From contig NZ_JACIJF010000001.1 of assembly GCF_014199255.1 (NCBI RefSeq), forward strand, positions 124,001 through 188,000: DNA of 64,000 bases, written 5' to 3'. The first letter of the stretch is position 1; the number at the start of each line of letters is the position of its first letter. Of the stretch, positions 53,899 to 63,772 are shown one piece after another. This DNA is from Sphingomonas xinjiangensis (GTDB lineage Bacteria; Pseudomonadota; Alphaproteobacteria; Sphingomonadales; Sphingomonadaceae). A model generated the notes under the pieces. The model had not been told where the DNA came from. It saw nothing but the letters and a program-made list of their open reading frames with translations, and did not search any database. Made by a program: the position numbers and the translations under genes.

Positions 53899-54870
53899 TT
53901 AGATGGGGCGGCGGTGACCGGTGATCGCGCCCAAGTCGCTGGGCTTGAGCGGTAAGCGGAATTCGCAAAGCACGCGGCCGTGCGCGGCTTCCACGACGGA
54001 GGCGGGGCCGCCGCCGATTTCCGGCAGCGCCACCCAAAGCTGGGCGCCCGGCGCCAGATGGGCATGCGTTTCCAGTTCAACCATCTGCGCGGTAAGCCCG
54101 CGGACCCGCGCATTCCACCAGCGCACGCCTTCACGAACCCGCGCGGGCGCGTCGAGGCGAATCGCGTGCTTGTCGGGGATCATGCCGTCCGCTTCCGCCT
54201 CCATCGAAACGGGCGGGGCGGCGAGGCGTGCGGTTTGCTGGGCAAGCGCGGCCTGCTGCACGCTACGCAGCCAGGGCATCAGCGTCTGCCAGCCAAGATC
54301 TTCGTCAAAGGCAATGCCGGCGAAGCTATCCTGTGCCCAGCGCACGACGCCATCAAGCGGGCGTAGCCCGTCCAAGGTAAGCTGGACTGGTTGATCGCGC
54401 GCGAGGGTGAGGCTGCTTTCGACGGCGAGGCCCCCCTGCGAGATATTGCGGGTGCGGCCATGTTCGACCCGTCCGGCATGGCGGATCGCGACGGTCTGGC
54501 GCAACTCAACACGGGGCATGTGCCGCCGGTCGGCCGGAAGCGCGGCGAGATTGCGCGCGATGGTGCCGATCACGTCGATCGGCTGATCGAAGCGGACTCC
54601 GACTTCGGCTTCGGTGGCCCAATCGACCCTGCCGACGATTCCCTGCCCATTGGAGAGTTCCAGTGTGACCGAGTCCCCAGTCGCGAGATCGGCGGAAAGG
54701 CACAACGTGGCGCCGAGCGCAGTCAGCCGTTCGAGCGAGCAGGGGTGCTGGCTCTCAGCGGCGATCAGCAGCGCGGCGTCGAATTGGGTATGCGCTTCGC
54801 GTGCGTCCGAAAAGGCCCGGGGAGGGTCGGCCGCGAGGCTGAAGATGGTTCCGGACCTGACAGGCTGCAT
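53899..54870 (-). CDS. Multi-PilZ-domain protein
   Basis: 323 residues. The clearest PilZ unit is at about 115-210, with RRHMPRVELRQTV and RNISQGGLAVE matching RxxxR and NxSxxG. A region before it (ADLATGDSVTLEL..GRVDWATEAEVGVRFDQP) and one after it (RLDAPARVREGVRWWNARVRG) look like two further, degenerate PilZ-type barrels. Probably a c-di-GMP-responsive regulator. No membrane segment. Confidence 0.85.
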   Translation of the reverse strand: MQPVRSGTIFSLAADPPRAFSDAREAHTQFDAALLIAAESQHPCSLERLTALGATLCLSADLATGDSVTLELSNGQGIVGRVDWATEAEVGVRFDQPIDVIGTIARNLAALPADRRHMPRVELRQTVAIRHAGRVEHGRTRNISQGGLAVESSLTLARDQPVQLTLDGLRPLDGVVRWAQDSFAGIAFDEDLGWQTLMPWLRSVQQAALAQQTARLAAPPVSMEAEADGMIPDKHAIRLDAPARVREGVRWWNARVRGLTAQMVELETHAHLAPGAQLWVALPEIGGGPASVVEAAHGRVLCEFRLPLKPSDLGAITGHRRPI

Positions 54871-54988
54871 GACGTCGTCGTACTTTCCGCTCGGTCTTTC
54901 ACAGGCCAGCTTTGACGCCCGCGTTTGAATGTCGCGTTAACGTGGGCTGCGGGAACAACCCGCGGGCAAGGCGCAAAGGTCCGCGGCG

Positions 54989-55468
<480 letters not shown>

Positions 55469-55512
55469 GCGCTGAGTTTAAGTGTGGGGCAAGCGGTGGG
55501 GGAGATGGGGTT

Positions 55513-55751
55513 CACGCGAAGGCGCGAAGACGCGAAGTTTAGAAGAAGGCAGGGGTTCGCGCAGAGGCGCAGAGGCGCAGAGGCGCAGACGAAGAGGGCG
55601 CAGAGGCGGTTCGCCTGGCGTAGCCGGGAAGCCGCGTCAGCGGCAGGAAGTTGGCCGCGCTCTTTGATGAGGCCGCCGCTTGCGCGGCGGGTCGACCTTC
55701 TCTGCGCCTCCGCGTCTCTGCGCGACCCTCTTCTCTTCGCGTCTTCGCGTG
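55513..55751. repeat. Nested inverted-repeat element with octamer tandem repeat
   Basis: The outer arms are 55513-55529 and 55735-55751: 16 of 17 positions pair in CACGCGAAG(G/A)CGCGAAG. The inner arms are about 55557-55582 and 55701-55726: 24 of 26 pair, built on TCGCGCAGAG and GGCGCAGAG. The inner left arm is made of about four GCGCAGAG octamers. The element fills the 321-bp gap between moaC and the next gene. It looks like a MITE-like or REP-type repeat, without a coding frame of its own. Confidence 0.8.
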
Positions 55752-55789
55752 GGATAGGTAAGCCGCCGGCCGGTTGACGTCGGTCCCCG

Positions 55790-56236
55790 TCAGCCGTGGA
55801 ACAGGGTCGGGTTCGTCATCTCGTTCCGGCGCACCAGATGTCCGTGATAGGCGTCGATGAGTGCTTGTGCCCGGGCTGCCGGATCGTCGCTTGCGACTCC
55901 TGATGGTGGCAGATCGAAGCCTGTGCGGGTGACAGTCAGACCCGAATCGTAAATCTGCGCCACGACTTTTCCGCCGACTTCGACATTGCCCCAAATCTTG
56001 GACACGGTGTTATCTGCCCAATCCGGCTGGGAGGCGATCATCTCCAAGTTGGAGAGCGACAAGTGTCGGCCCCGAACGGCTTCCAGTCGTTCGGCGGAAA
56101 GCCGGACGGCTTTCGTCATGTCGGCGTTCAGGGGCCGGAGTTCGCCGAGGGAAATCGGGTAGCTGTGTGGTTTCGGCTCACGCGATTGCTGGGACGTCGG
56201 ATGTCCCGTGGAAGCACCAATTGTCAACGCCCTCAC
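55790..56236 (-). CDS. Hypothetical protein between moaC and trpC
   Basis: 148 residues from a GTG with AGGGGA upstream; an ATG at 56119 would give a 109-residue version starting MTKAVRLSAERLEAV. Both contain DWADNTVSKIWGNVEVGGKVVAQIYDSGLTVTRTGFDLPP and an ARAQALIDAYHGH helix. No family is recognised. Codon use is less biased than its neighbours and the 170 bp upstream is AT-richer, so it may be an insertion into the trp-moa series. Confidence 0.5.
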   Translation of the reverse strand: MRALTIGASTGHPTSQQSREPKPHSYPISLGELRPLNADMTKAVRLSAERLEAVRGRHLSLSNLEMIASQPDWADNTVSKIWGNVEVGGKVVAQIYDSGLTVTRTGFDLPPSGVASDDPAARAQALIDAYHGHLVRRNEMTNPTLFHG

Positions 56237-56409
56237 CTGTCCCCTGAAATGATAGGCCCTCGATCCAGCCTACACTTCCCATAGAAGACAATCGTTACGA
56301 ACGCGTTATTGCCGCGATCAGCTCCCTTCTTTGCACCTGCTCGTAGCATCCTTGTTTCACCACATGCATACTCTTGATGTTGCTTGCGTTTCGGCTTTTT
56401 CTGTCAGAC

Positions 56410-57180
56410 TCAGCCGATCATGTTGCGGGTGGCTGCTTCCACGTCTTGCTGGCGCATCAGCGACTCGCCTATTAGAAAGCAGCGGATGTCGTGTTCGGCC
56501 ATGGCGTCCAAGTCGCCGCGGCTGATTAGGCCGGATTCGGCGACAAAGGTGCAGTTAGCGGGCGCGCGGGCGACGAGCTCGTAGGTTTTCTGAACATCGA
56601 CCTCGAAGGTCTTGAGGTTGCGGTTGTTGACGCCGATCATGCGCGACTTGAGCCTGAGCGCGCGGTCGAGTTCCTGCGCGTCATGGACTTCGACCAGCAC
56701 GTCCATGCCTTGTTCGAAGGCGGCGGCTTCGATTTCGGCCATTTGGCCGTCGTCTAGCGCGGCGACAATGATCAGGATTGCGTCGGCGCCGATCGCGCGG
56801 GCTTCCTCGACCTGCCAGGGGTCGATCATGAAGTCTTTCCGCAGCACCGGCAGGTCACAGGCGGCACGGGCGGCGATCAGATAGTCTTCGTGGCCTTGAA
56901 AATAGTCACGGTCGGTCAGGATCGACAGGCAGGCGGCGCCGCCGGCCTGATAGGCGCGGGCATGCGCAGGCGGATCGAAGTCGGCGCGGATCAGCCCTTT
57001 GGATGGGCTGGCCTTCTTGATCTCGGCGATAAGGCCATAGCCGCCAGCGGCGGCGCGCGCGTCGAGCGCCGCCTTGAAGCCGCGTGGCGGCGTGGGCTGC
57101 GGCCAGGCGCGCGGGTTGGCTTTGCGGTCGGCGACTTCCTGACGCTTGGTGGCGAGGATGCGGTCCAGAATGTTGCTCAT
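56410..57180 (-). CDS. trpC: Indole-3-glycerol phosphate synthase
   Basis: 256 residues, TIM-barrel enzyme of tryptophan synthesis. [15 protein letters not shown] near 49-63, [14 protein letters not shown] near 110-123, [11 protein letters not shown] near 183-193 and [14 protein letters not shown] near 212-225 are the substrate and catalytic segments. Its start overlaps the trpD stop by 4 bp. Confidence 0.97.
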   Translation of the reverse strand: MSNILDRILATKRQEVADRKANPRAWPQPTPPRGFKAALDARAAAGGYGLIAEIKKASPSKGLIRADFDPPAHARAYQAGGAACLSILTDRDYFQGHEDYLIAARAACDLPVLRKDFMIDPWQVEEARAIGADAILIIVAALDDGQMAEIEAAAFEQGMDVLVEVHDAQELDRALRLKSRMIGVNNRNLKTFEVDVQKTYELVARAPANCTFVAESGLISRGDLDAMAEHDIRCFLIGESLMRQQDVEAATRNMIG

Positions 57181-58172
57181 ACGTAAGCGATCCAGCGGTC
57201 GAGCAGCGCGTTCCCGCGGCCATCGTCAATGGCGTCGGCGGCCTCTGCGGCGCCTTCGCTCAGCGTCTTGGCGGTGCCGGCGACCATCAGCGCGGCGGCG
57301 GCGTTGAGCAGAACGGCGTCACGATATGGGCCTGCGTCGCCGAGCAGCAGGCGGCGCAGCGCCAGCGCGTTGTGCGCGGGATCGCCGCCGCGGATCGCCG
57401 CAAGCGGGTGGCGCGCGAGGCCGGCATCCTCCGGAGTGATGCGCGCAGGCAGAGTGGCGCTACCGATATTCACCGCGATGCTGGGATGCTCGGTGGAGAG
57501 CTCGTCCAGGCCTTCCTCGCCCGAGATTACCGCGGCCGCTTCGACGCCGAGCTGTTCGAGCGCTTCGGCATAGATCGGCGCATAGTCCGGGCGCGCGATG
57601 CCGATCAGCTGGCGGGTGACGTGCGCGGGATTGGCGAGCGGGCCCATCAGGTTGAAGATCGTGCGGCGGGCGATGCGGCGGCGCAGCGGGCCGATGCGCG
57701 CCATCGCGGGGTGATGGTGCTGCGCGTAGAGGAACGCGATGCCCAAGTCGCCGAGCGTGTCCTCGGCCTGCGCGGCGGCGCGGTCGAGATCGAGGCCGAG
57801 CGCTTCCAAGGTGTCGGCGGCGCCGGCTTTGGACGAGGCGGCGCGGTTGCCGTGCTTGGCGACGGGGACGCCGCACGCCGCGACCACCAGGCTGACCGCG
57901 GTGGAGACGTTGAGCGTGTGGTGGCCGTCACCCCCGGTGCCGCACACGTCGATCGCGCCGGCCGGGGCGGTGATCGGGATGAGGCGGGCGCGCATCGCAC
58001 GGGCAGCCTCTGCGATCTCGATGCTGGTCTCACCGCGGACCGAGAGGGCGATGAGGAAATGCTCGATCGCTTCTTCGGGAACGGTGCCGTCGAGGATGTC
58101 GGCGAACGCCTGCGCCGCGGATTCGCGCGAGAGCGGGGTGGCCGGGCTGGGAAGCAGGGAGAAGGTGGTCAC
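57177..58172 (-). CDS. trpD: Anthranilate phosphoribosyltransferase
   Basis: 331 residues. [16 protein letters not shown] near 76-91, [21 protein letters not shown] near 106-126 and PARVR-type [22 protein letters not shown] near 160-181 mark the family. It couples anthranilate to PRPP. The stop overlaps trpC by 4 bp. trpG follows upstream on the same strand, 88 nt away. Confidence 0.97.
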   Translation of the reverse strand: MTTFSLLPSPATPLSRESAAQAFADILDGTVPEEAIEHFLIALSVRGETSIEIAEAARAMRARLIPITAPAGAIDVCGTGGDGHHTLNVSTAVSLVVAACGVPVAKHGNRAASSKAGAADTLEALGLDLDRAAAQAEDTLGDLGIAFLYAQHHHPAMARIGPLRRRIARRTIFNLMGPLANPAHVTRQLIGIARPDYAPIYAEALEQLGVEAAAVISGEEGLDELSTEHPSIAVNIGSATLPARITPEDAGLARHPLAAIRGGDPAHNALALRRLLLGDAGPYRDAVLLNAAAALMVAGTAKTLSEGAAEAADAIDDGRGNALLDRWIAYV

Positions 58173-58259
58173 GGGGCCTCTATTCCGGGGCGGCGGGGCG
58201 AAGTCGAGGGAATGTTGTGGTGGCCAACCTCATACTTCCCCGTGCCCTGGAGGTTTCAG

Positions 58260-58844
58260 TTAGGCCAGCGCCTTAGTCTGTACGCCGGCTTCCTTCAGGA
58301 AGTTCGCCAGCATCGCGTGGCCGTGTTCGGTGGCGATGCTTTCGGGGTGGAACTGGACGCCGTGGATCGGGAGTTCGCGGTGGCGGAAGCCCATGACCGA
58401 GGCGTCGGACGCGGTGGCGTTGACCACCAGCGCATCGGGCACGTCGGTGACGATCAGGGAATGGTAGCGGGTAGCGGTGAAGGGCGAGGGAAGTTCGGCG
58501 AAGAGGCCGGTGCCGTCATGCTCGACCGGGCAGGTCTTGCCGTGCATCAGCCCGCCGCGGACGACCTGACCGCCGAAATGCTGGCCGATCGCCTGATGGC
58601 CAAGGCACACGCCGAGCAACGGCTTGCGAGCCTCGGCACAGGCGGCGACGAGGTCCAGGCTGATTCCGGCCTCGTTCGGCGTGCAGGGGCCCGGCGAGAT
58701 CAGGAAGGCCTGGGCATTGGTGGCAAGCGCGTCGGCGGCGGTGAGCGCGTCGTTGCGCACGACCTGCACCTCGGCGCCCAGTTCCATGAGGTAGTGGACC
58801 AGGTTCCAGGTGAAGCTGTCGTAATTGTCGATGACCAGGATCAT
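58260..58844 (-). CDS. trpG: Anthranilate synthase glutaminase subunit (TrpG)
   Basis: 194 residues, class I glutamine amidotransferase supplying ammonia to TrpE. Cys80 in GVCLGHQ is the nucleophile, His166 and Glu168 (FHPES) complete the triad. The ATG at 58844 gives [14 protein letters not shown]. Upstream sequence in this frame is not coding. A short forward-strand gene separates it from trpE. Confidence 0.96.
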   Translation of the reverse strand: MILVIDNYDSFTWNLVHYLMELGAEVQVVRNDALTAADALATNAQAFLISPGPCTPNEAGISLDLVAACAEARKPLLGVCLGHQAIGQHFGGQVVRGGLMHGKTCPVEHDGTGLFAELPSPFTATRYHSLIVTDVPDALVVNATASDASVMGFRHRELPIHGVQFHPESIATEHGHAMLANFLKEAGVQTKALA

Positions 58845-58984
58845 GGGAGCGGAGGTAGGCGCTTGGGCGGTTCCGGGCAATTGCCTGCGTCTGCAGGTGG
58901 GGCGCAATTGCCTTGGCCCGGCCATGATTGGTGGCAACGGTTGGCGGCACAGGGGCGTTGATGTGCGTGTTCGAAGGAGTGCCG

Positions 58985-59389
58985 ATGCTTTCCCAGTTGC
59001 TGATCGCCATGCTGATGGCTGCGCCTGTTCCGGTTCAGGACCGCGGCGAGGCGGGGCAGGACATGCCCAAGCGGGTGCGCTCGGTGCTGCTATATGGCGA
59101 CGAACAATGCCCCAAGGCGGCGAGCCCCGACGAAGTGGTGGTGTGCGCCAAGGGCGGCGATTCGCCCTATCGGATTCCCAAGGAGTTCCGCGACCAGCCC
59201 GAGGAGGGGCCTGGCGGCCAAGCCTGGACCAACCGGGTCGAGACGGTCGAGGAAGTGAACCGCGTTGGGCTGCCCAACAGCTGCTCGCCGGTGGGCACGG
59301 GCGGACAGACCGGATGTACACGCCAGTGGCTGCGGCAATGGGCGCAGGAGCGGCTGGACCAGAAGGCAAAGGCCGCGCGAGTGCCGTGA
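58985..59389 (+). CDS. Small exported hypothetical protein between trpG and trpE
   Basis: 134 residues with a hydrophobic signal at the start ([17 protein letters not shown]) and a mature region with several Cys ([26 protein letters not shown]) and a [12 protein letters not shown] segment. The ATG at 58985 has AAGGAG 7 nt upstream. Forward-strand gene inside the reverse-strand trp series. The stop lies immediately before the trpE stop. Function unknown. Confidence 0.75.
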   Translation: MLSQLLIAMLMAAPVPVQDRGEAGQDMPKRVRSVLLYGDEQCPKAASPDEVVVCAKGGDSPYRIPKEFRDQPEEGPGGQAWTNRVETVEEVNRVGLPNSCSPVGTGGQTGCTRQWLRQWAQERLDQKAKAARVP

Positions 59390-59390
59390 A

Positions 59391-60890
59391 CTATTGCCCG
59401 AAGCGGGGCTCGCTGGCGCGGGCCACCGCTTCGCGCGCGGCAGCGAAGAGCGCGCCGGACTTGGCTTCGCATTCGCGCTGCTCGTAGGCCGGGTCGGAGT
59501 CGGCGACGATGCCGGCGCCGGCCTGGACGTGCATGACGCCGTCCTTCACCAGCGCGGTGCGCAGGACGATGCAGCTGTCCATCGATCCGTCGGGCGAGAA
59601 ATAGCCGACGCCGCCCGCATATGGCCCGCGGGTTTCGGGTTCGAGCTCGGCGATGATCTGGCAGGCGCGGACTTTGGGCGCGCCGCTGACGGTGCCTGCG
59701 GGGAAACCGGCGAAGAGCGCGTCGAGCGCGTCGCTGCCGGGCGCGAGCTTGCCGACCACGTTCGAGACGATGTGCATGACGTGGCTGTAATATTCGACCG
59801 TGTAGCTGTCGGTGACGCGGACGCTGCCGGCTTCGGCTGCGCGGCCGACATCGTTGCGGCCGAGGTCGAGCAGCATGAGGTGTTCGGCGCGTTCCTTGGG
59901 ATCGGCGAGGAGCGACGCGCGGTTTGCCTCGTCTTCGGCAGCGGTGTGCCCGCGCGGGCGGGTGCCGGCGATCGGGCGGATGGTGATCTCACCATCGCGG
60001 GCGCGGACCAGGATTTCGGGGCTCGAGCCGGTGAGCGCGAAGCCGGGCAGGTCGAGATGGTAGAGGAAAGGCGAGGGATTCACGCGGCGCAGCGCGCGGT
60101 AGAGTTCGAACGGCGGGAGCGGGAAGGGCGCAGTGAAGCGCTGGGCGAGCACGACCTGGAAGATGTCACCGGCGGCGATGTAGTCCTTGGCACGGGCGAC
60201 CATTTCGCCATAGCGGCCAGGGGGAAGGACGGGCTGGGCCACTATCTTGTCGACGTCGAAACGTGTCGGCTCGGGTATCGACGTACCCGAAAGGCGAGCG
60301 GCGACGGTGTCGAGGCGTTCGGCGGCGGCGGCGAGCGTGGTATGGGGATCATCGCCAGGCCAGACGGGCGCCACCAGGAACAGCGTGTCGGCTAGGCGGT
60401 CGAAGATGAGGATGACGGTGGGGCGCACGAACATCATGTCGGGCACGTCGACGGGGTTCTTGCGAGGGCGGGGTAGATCCTCCACCAACCCAATCGTTTC
60501 GTAGCCGAAATAACCCACTAGGCAGGCCAGGGCGCGGGGGAGTTCGGGCGGCACATCCATGCGGCAGCGCGCCACAAGGGTGCGCAGCGCGTCGAGCGTG
60601 GGTTCGGGGCAGGGCGCGAACGCATCGCGATCCGCCAGCCAATGCTCGTTGACTTCGGCAGCGGCGCCGGTGGCGCGGAAGACGAGGTCTGGCGCCAGGC
60701 CGATCAGGCTGTGGCGGCCGCGCACCGAGCCGCCCTCGACCGATTCCAGCAGAAAGTCGCCGCGGCCCGGCTCGATCAGCTTGAGCGCGGCGGCGACCGG
60801 CGTCTCGGTATCGGCGATCTCACGCCGCCAGAGAAGCGCCGGCTTGCCCTGTTCAAGCGCGGCCAGCGCCGCTTCGCTGCCATGGATCAC
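59391..60890 (-). CDS. trpE: Anthranilate synthase component I
   Basis: 499 residues, makes anthranilate from chorismate with ammonia supplied by TrpG. IAGTRPRGHTAAEDEANRASLLADPKERAEHLMLLDLGRNDVGR near 315-360 and the C-terminal GAPKVRACQIIAELEPETRGPYAGGVGYF are chorismate-binding motifs. GTG at 60890 (MIHGSEAALAAL); 2 nt separate it from the ppiD stop, so the two are co-transcribed. Confidence 0.97.
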   Translation of the reverse strand: MIHGSEAALAALEQGKPALLWRREIADTETPVAAALKLIEPGRGDFLLESVEGGSVRGRHSLIGLAPDLVFRATGAAAEVNEHWLADRDAFAPCPEPTLDALRTLVARCRMDVPPELPRALACLVGYFGYETIGLVEDLPRPRKNPVDVPDMMFVRPTVILIFDRLADTLFLVAPVWPGDDPHTTLAAAAERLDTVAARLSGTSIPEPTRFDVDKIVAQPVLPPGRYGEMVARAKDYIAAGDIFQVVLAQRFTAPFPLPPFELYRALRRVNPSPFLYHLDLPGFALTGSSPEILVRARDGEITIRPIAGTRPRGHTAAEDEANRASLLADPKERAEHLMLLDLGRNDVGRAAEAGSVRVTDSYTVEYYSHVMHIVSNVVGKLAPGSDALDALFAGFPAGTVSGAPKVRACQIIAELEPETRGPYAGGVGYFSPDGSMDSCIVLRTALVKDGVMHVQAGAGIVADSDPAYEQRECEAKSGALFAAAREAVARASEPRFGQ

Positions 60891-60892
60891 GC

Positions 60893-62836
60893 TTAACGGA
60901 CACCCTGTTGCGCAAGCTGGGCACGCAGCTGCGCCACGGCCTTTTCATTGCGCTTGACGTTCATATGCGCGCGGATCGAGCGGATGAACTGGCGGGCATA
61001 TTCCGGACCGACCTGCCCGGCGATGTCGCCGCGCACGCGGGCGATCGCCGCCTTGTTCCCCGCAGCGCTGTGCTGCTCGACCTGGTCGAGATAGACCACA
61101 TAATAGCCCAGACGGTTCGGTCCTTCGACCAGCTTGGCCTTTTTGGGCGCCATGCTGAAGGCCATCTGGATGAACGGTTCCATGCGGCGGCCGAGCACTT
61201 CGGCGCGCTTCAGGTCGAACGGCTTGGGCGGCGGGCCCTTCTTCACGCCGGCTTCGGCAAAAGCCTGCGCCATCGGCACACCCTTTTGCAGCTTGGCGAC
61301 GATCTGCGTGGCGGCGGCGCGTGCTTTTTGCAGCGCCTGAGTCATCAGATAATCGCCCTTCACCTGATCGCGGATCTGGGCAAGCGGACGCGGCGCGGCG
61401 GGAACGATGCGGTCCAGCGTCACCAGCGCGAAGCTGCCATCGGCGCCTGTGGGCACGACCTGTGGCTCGTCGCCGGCCTGTTCTACGCCGAAGCCGGCAC
61501 GCAGGATCGGCACCAGCGCCGGATCGGGCTTGTAGGCCGGATTTTCGGGGTTCTGCCCCTGCGCGGTCAACGCCGGGGTGGTCTGTGCCGAAAGCTTCGC
61601 ATCGCGGATCGCTTCATCGAAGGTCTTGCCGTCGGCCACGCCGTCGTCGATCGACTGGCGCAGATCGGCCAGGCGCTGCGCGACCTTGCGATCCGTGACT
61701 TCCTTGGCGAGTTCGCCGCGGACCTGATCGAGCGAACGCGCTGCGACACGCTCCACCTTCTCCACCTTGAGCACGTGCCAGCCGAGCGGCGAACGCACCG
61801 GACCGACAACGCCGCCCTGTGCCGCGCCGAAGGCCGCGTCGGCGATCTGGGGCGAGGTGCGCGTAGCCAGCGCAGCCTTTTCCACGCCGTCGAAGCTGCT
61901 GGGTTCGAGCCCGGCAGCGGCGGCGGCGGCGGCCATCGCCTGGCCACCCTTCACCTGGGCAGCGATGCGGTTCGCCGTCGCCTGATCGGCGATGATGACC
62001 TGACGCACGGTGCGCTTCTCCGTCGCGGCATAGCGATTGCCCGCCTTTTTATAAGCGTCCGCGATCTCGGCGTCGGTGGCAGCCGCCTGGGCGCGCACGG
62101 CATCGGCGGTAACCGCGGCATAGCGGATCACGCGGCGTTGCGGCACGCTGTAGCGAGCGCGGTTGCTGGCGTAATAGCTGTTCAGCGTCTTGTCATCGGG
62201 ATCGGGACCCGGGTCCATCGCGATCGATTGGACGAGGCCGACTACACCCGTGCGGCGCTCCAGCAGCAGCGAGGCGTAGGGCAGCACCACGCCATCGGGC
62301 AGTTGATTGCCGAGCGTGGCGCGGCTGATCAGCCAGTTGCCATAGCGTTCCTGCTCAAGATCGCGGCGAAAGGCGATGGGAGAGATACGGTTCTGCGCCA
62401 GCAGATCCTCGAACTGCTTCTGGCTGAACTTGCCGTCGAGGCCGAGAAAGGCTGGATTGCTGGCGATCTCTCCGTCGATCAGCCGCTTGCTGACCTGCAT
62501 GCCCGACTTTTCGGCGAACGCCACAATTGCCGCGCTGTTGATGATCTCATCAACCGCGACGTCCAGGCCGCCCTGTGCCAGGAATTCGGCCATGGTCACG
62601 GTCTGGCCCTGGCGCTGCGCGTTCTGGAGGAAGCGTTCGATCCGCTCCCGCACTTCGATGTCGGTCACCTTGTGCCGGCCGACTTGGGCGATGACGTTGC
62701 CGCCCGGGCCGCCATCCTGCGAGCGCAGCCCGGTAATGTCTCCCACCGCGAAGGCCAGCGCCATGATGCCGAGGAAGATGAACACCGCGATCAGGCCGAG
62801 GCGCGACTTGGTAAAGCGGCGGAAGAACTGGAGCAT
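60893..62836 (-). CDS. PpiD/SurA-type periplasmic peptidyl-prolyl isomerase
   Basis: 647 residues with one N-terminal membrane anchor (LGLIAVFIFLGIMALAFAVGD, about 13-33), a SurA-like N-terminal region and a parvulin (rotamase) domain near 260-370 (PVRSPLGWHVLKVEKVERVAARSLDQVRGEL). A folding factor for exported proteins. ATG at 62836. Directly followed by trpE. Confidence 0.9.
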   Translation of the reverse strand: MLQFFRRFTKSRLGLIAVFIFLGIMALAFAVGDITGLRSQDGGPGGNVIAQVGRHKVTDIEVRERIERFLQNAQRQGQTVTMAEFLAQGGLDVAVDEIINSAAIVAFAEKSGMQVSKRLIDGEIASNPAFLGLDGKFSQKQFEDLLAQNRISPIAFRRDLEQERYGNWLISRATLGNQLPDGVVLPYASLLLERRTGVVGLVQSIAMDPGPDPDDKTLNSYYASNRARYSVPQRRVIRYAAVTADAVRAQAAATDAEIADAYKKAGNRYAATEKRTVRQVIIADQATANRIAAQVKGGQAMAAAAAAAGLEPSSFDGVEKAALATRTSPQIADAAFGAAQGGVVGPVRSPLGWHVLKVEKVERVAARSLDQVRGELAKEVTDRKVAQRLADLRQSIDDGVADGKTFDEAIRDAKLSAQTTPALTAQGQNPENPAYKPDPALVPILRAGFGVEQAGDEPQVVPTGADGSFALVTLDRIVPAAPRPLAQIRDQVKGDYLMTQALQKARAAATQIVAKLQKGVPMAQAFAEAGVKKGPPPKPFDLKRAEVLGRRMEPFIQMAFSMAPKKAKLVEGPNRLGYYVVYLDQVEQHSAAGNKAAIARVRGDIAGQVGPEYARQFIRSIRAHMNVKRNEKAVAQLRAQLAQQGVR

Positions 62837-62952
62837 GAAGGGCCGTTCGTAAGAGGGTTTGGCCGTGCTTTAGGGCCGTGGGCCGATCCCATCAAGCTTG
62901 TGCGCGGCGGTGGGCTTGCTATCGGCAGGACACGCGTTGGGGAGGAAAGAAT

Positions 62953-63702
62953 ATGCGCCGCAAACTGGTGGCCGGGAACTGGAAGATGCACGGGCTGCGC
63001 GCGCAGTTGGGCGAAGTGGAGGCGATCGCCGCGGCGGCGGCGGCGAACCGCCAGGTGGATGTGGCGCTGTGCGTGCCGTTCACGCTGATCGCGGCGGCAG
63101 TGGCGGTTGCCGGCGATATGCCGATCGGCGCGCAGGACGTGCACGAGGCGGATCAGGGCGCCCATACCGGGAATATCTCCGCAGCGATGCTGCGCGAAGC
63201 CGGCGCAACGCTGACCATCGTCGGCCACTCCGAGCGCCGCGCGGATCAGCACGAGACCAGTCACGACGCCTGGGCCAAGGCGGCAGCGGCGCATCGCCGC
63301 GGGCTGCGCGTGATCCTGTGCTGCGGGGAGACCGAAGCCGAGCACAATGCCGGCCGTGCCGAGCGGATCGTCCAGTCGCAGATCGAGAAGTCGCTGCCCG
63401 ACGGCGCCTCGCCCGATTGGCTGACGCTGGCTTATGAGCCGCGCTGGGCGATCGGGACCGGCCGCACACCGTCGCTCGACCAGATCGAGGCGATCCACGC
63501 CATTGCCCGCGCCAAGCTGCGGATGATGGTGGGCGATGCAGCGGACGGCATCCGCATCCTATATGGCGGATCGGTTACCGCAGCCAATGCCGAGGCGATC
63601 CTGGCGGTCGACAATGTCGATGGTGCGCTGGTCGGCGGCGCCAGTCTGACCGCCGACAAGTTCGTGCCGATCGTCGAAGCGGCAGCGCGCGCTTCTGGTT
63701 AA
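62953..63702 (+). CDS. tpiA: Triosephosphate isomerase
   Basis: 249 residues, interconverts dihydroxyacetone phosphate and glyceraldehyde 3-phosphate. Asn9/Lys11 in GNWKM, His92 in VGHSERR and Glu162 in AYEPRWAIGTG are the catalytic residues. AGGA lies about 7 nt before the ATG. It is divergent from ppiD. Confidence 0.98.
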   Translation: MRRKLVAGNWKMHGLRAQLGEVEAIAAAAAANRQVDVALCVPFTLIAAAVAVAGDMPIGAQDVHEADQGAHTGNISAAMLREAGATLTIVGHSERRADQHETSHDAWAKAAAAHRRGLRVILCCGETEAEHNAGRAERIVQSQIEKSLPDGASPDWLTLAYEPRWAIGTGRTPSLDQIEAIHAIARAKLRMMVGDAADGIRILYGGSVTAANAEAILAVDNVDGALVGGASLTADKFVPIVEAAARASG

Positions 63703-63712
63703 CGAAAGGTAA

Positions 63713-63737
63713 TTCCCGCATCCGTACAACGCGGGAA
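63713..63737 (+). terminator. Hairpin after tpiA
   Basis: TTCCCGC (63713-63719) pairs with GCGGGAA (63731-63737), 10 nt after the tpiA stop. No T run, so only a weak terminator is likely. Confidence 0.35.
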
Positions 63738-63772
63738 TGGGAGCGGCGGCGCTGAGGCTCCATCTGTGACGG

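Noticed and set aside
55557..55590. Short direct repeats that could suggest a CRISPR array
   Set aside because: Octamers in direct contact without spacers; not a CRISPR array.
57084..58961. 625-codon open frame on the forward strand across trpC, trpD and trpG
   Set aside because: Antisense shadow; composition (Gly/Arg/Val-rich) typical of a shadow and the reverse strand holds recognisable trp genes.
60908..63088. 726-codon open frame antisense to ppiD
   Set aside because: Shadow frame; runs into the tpiA start in a different frame.
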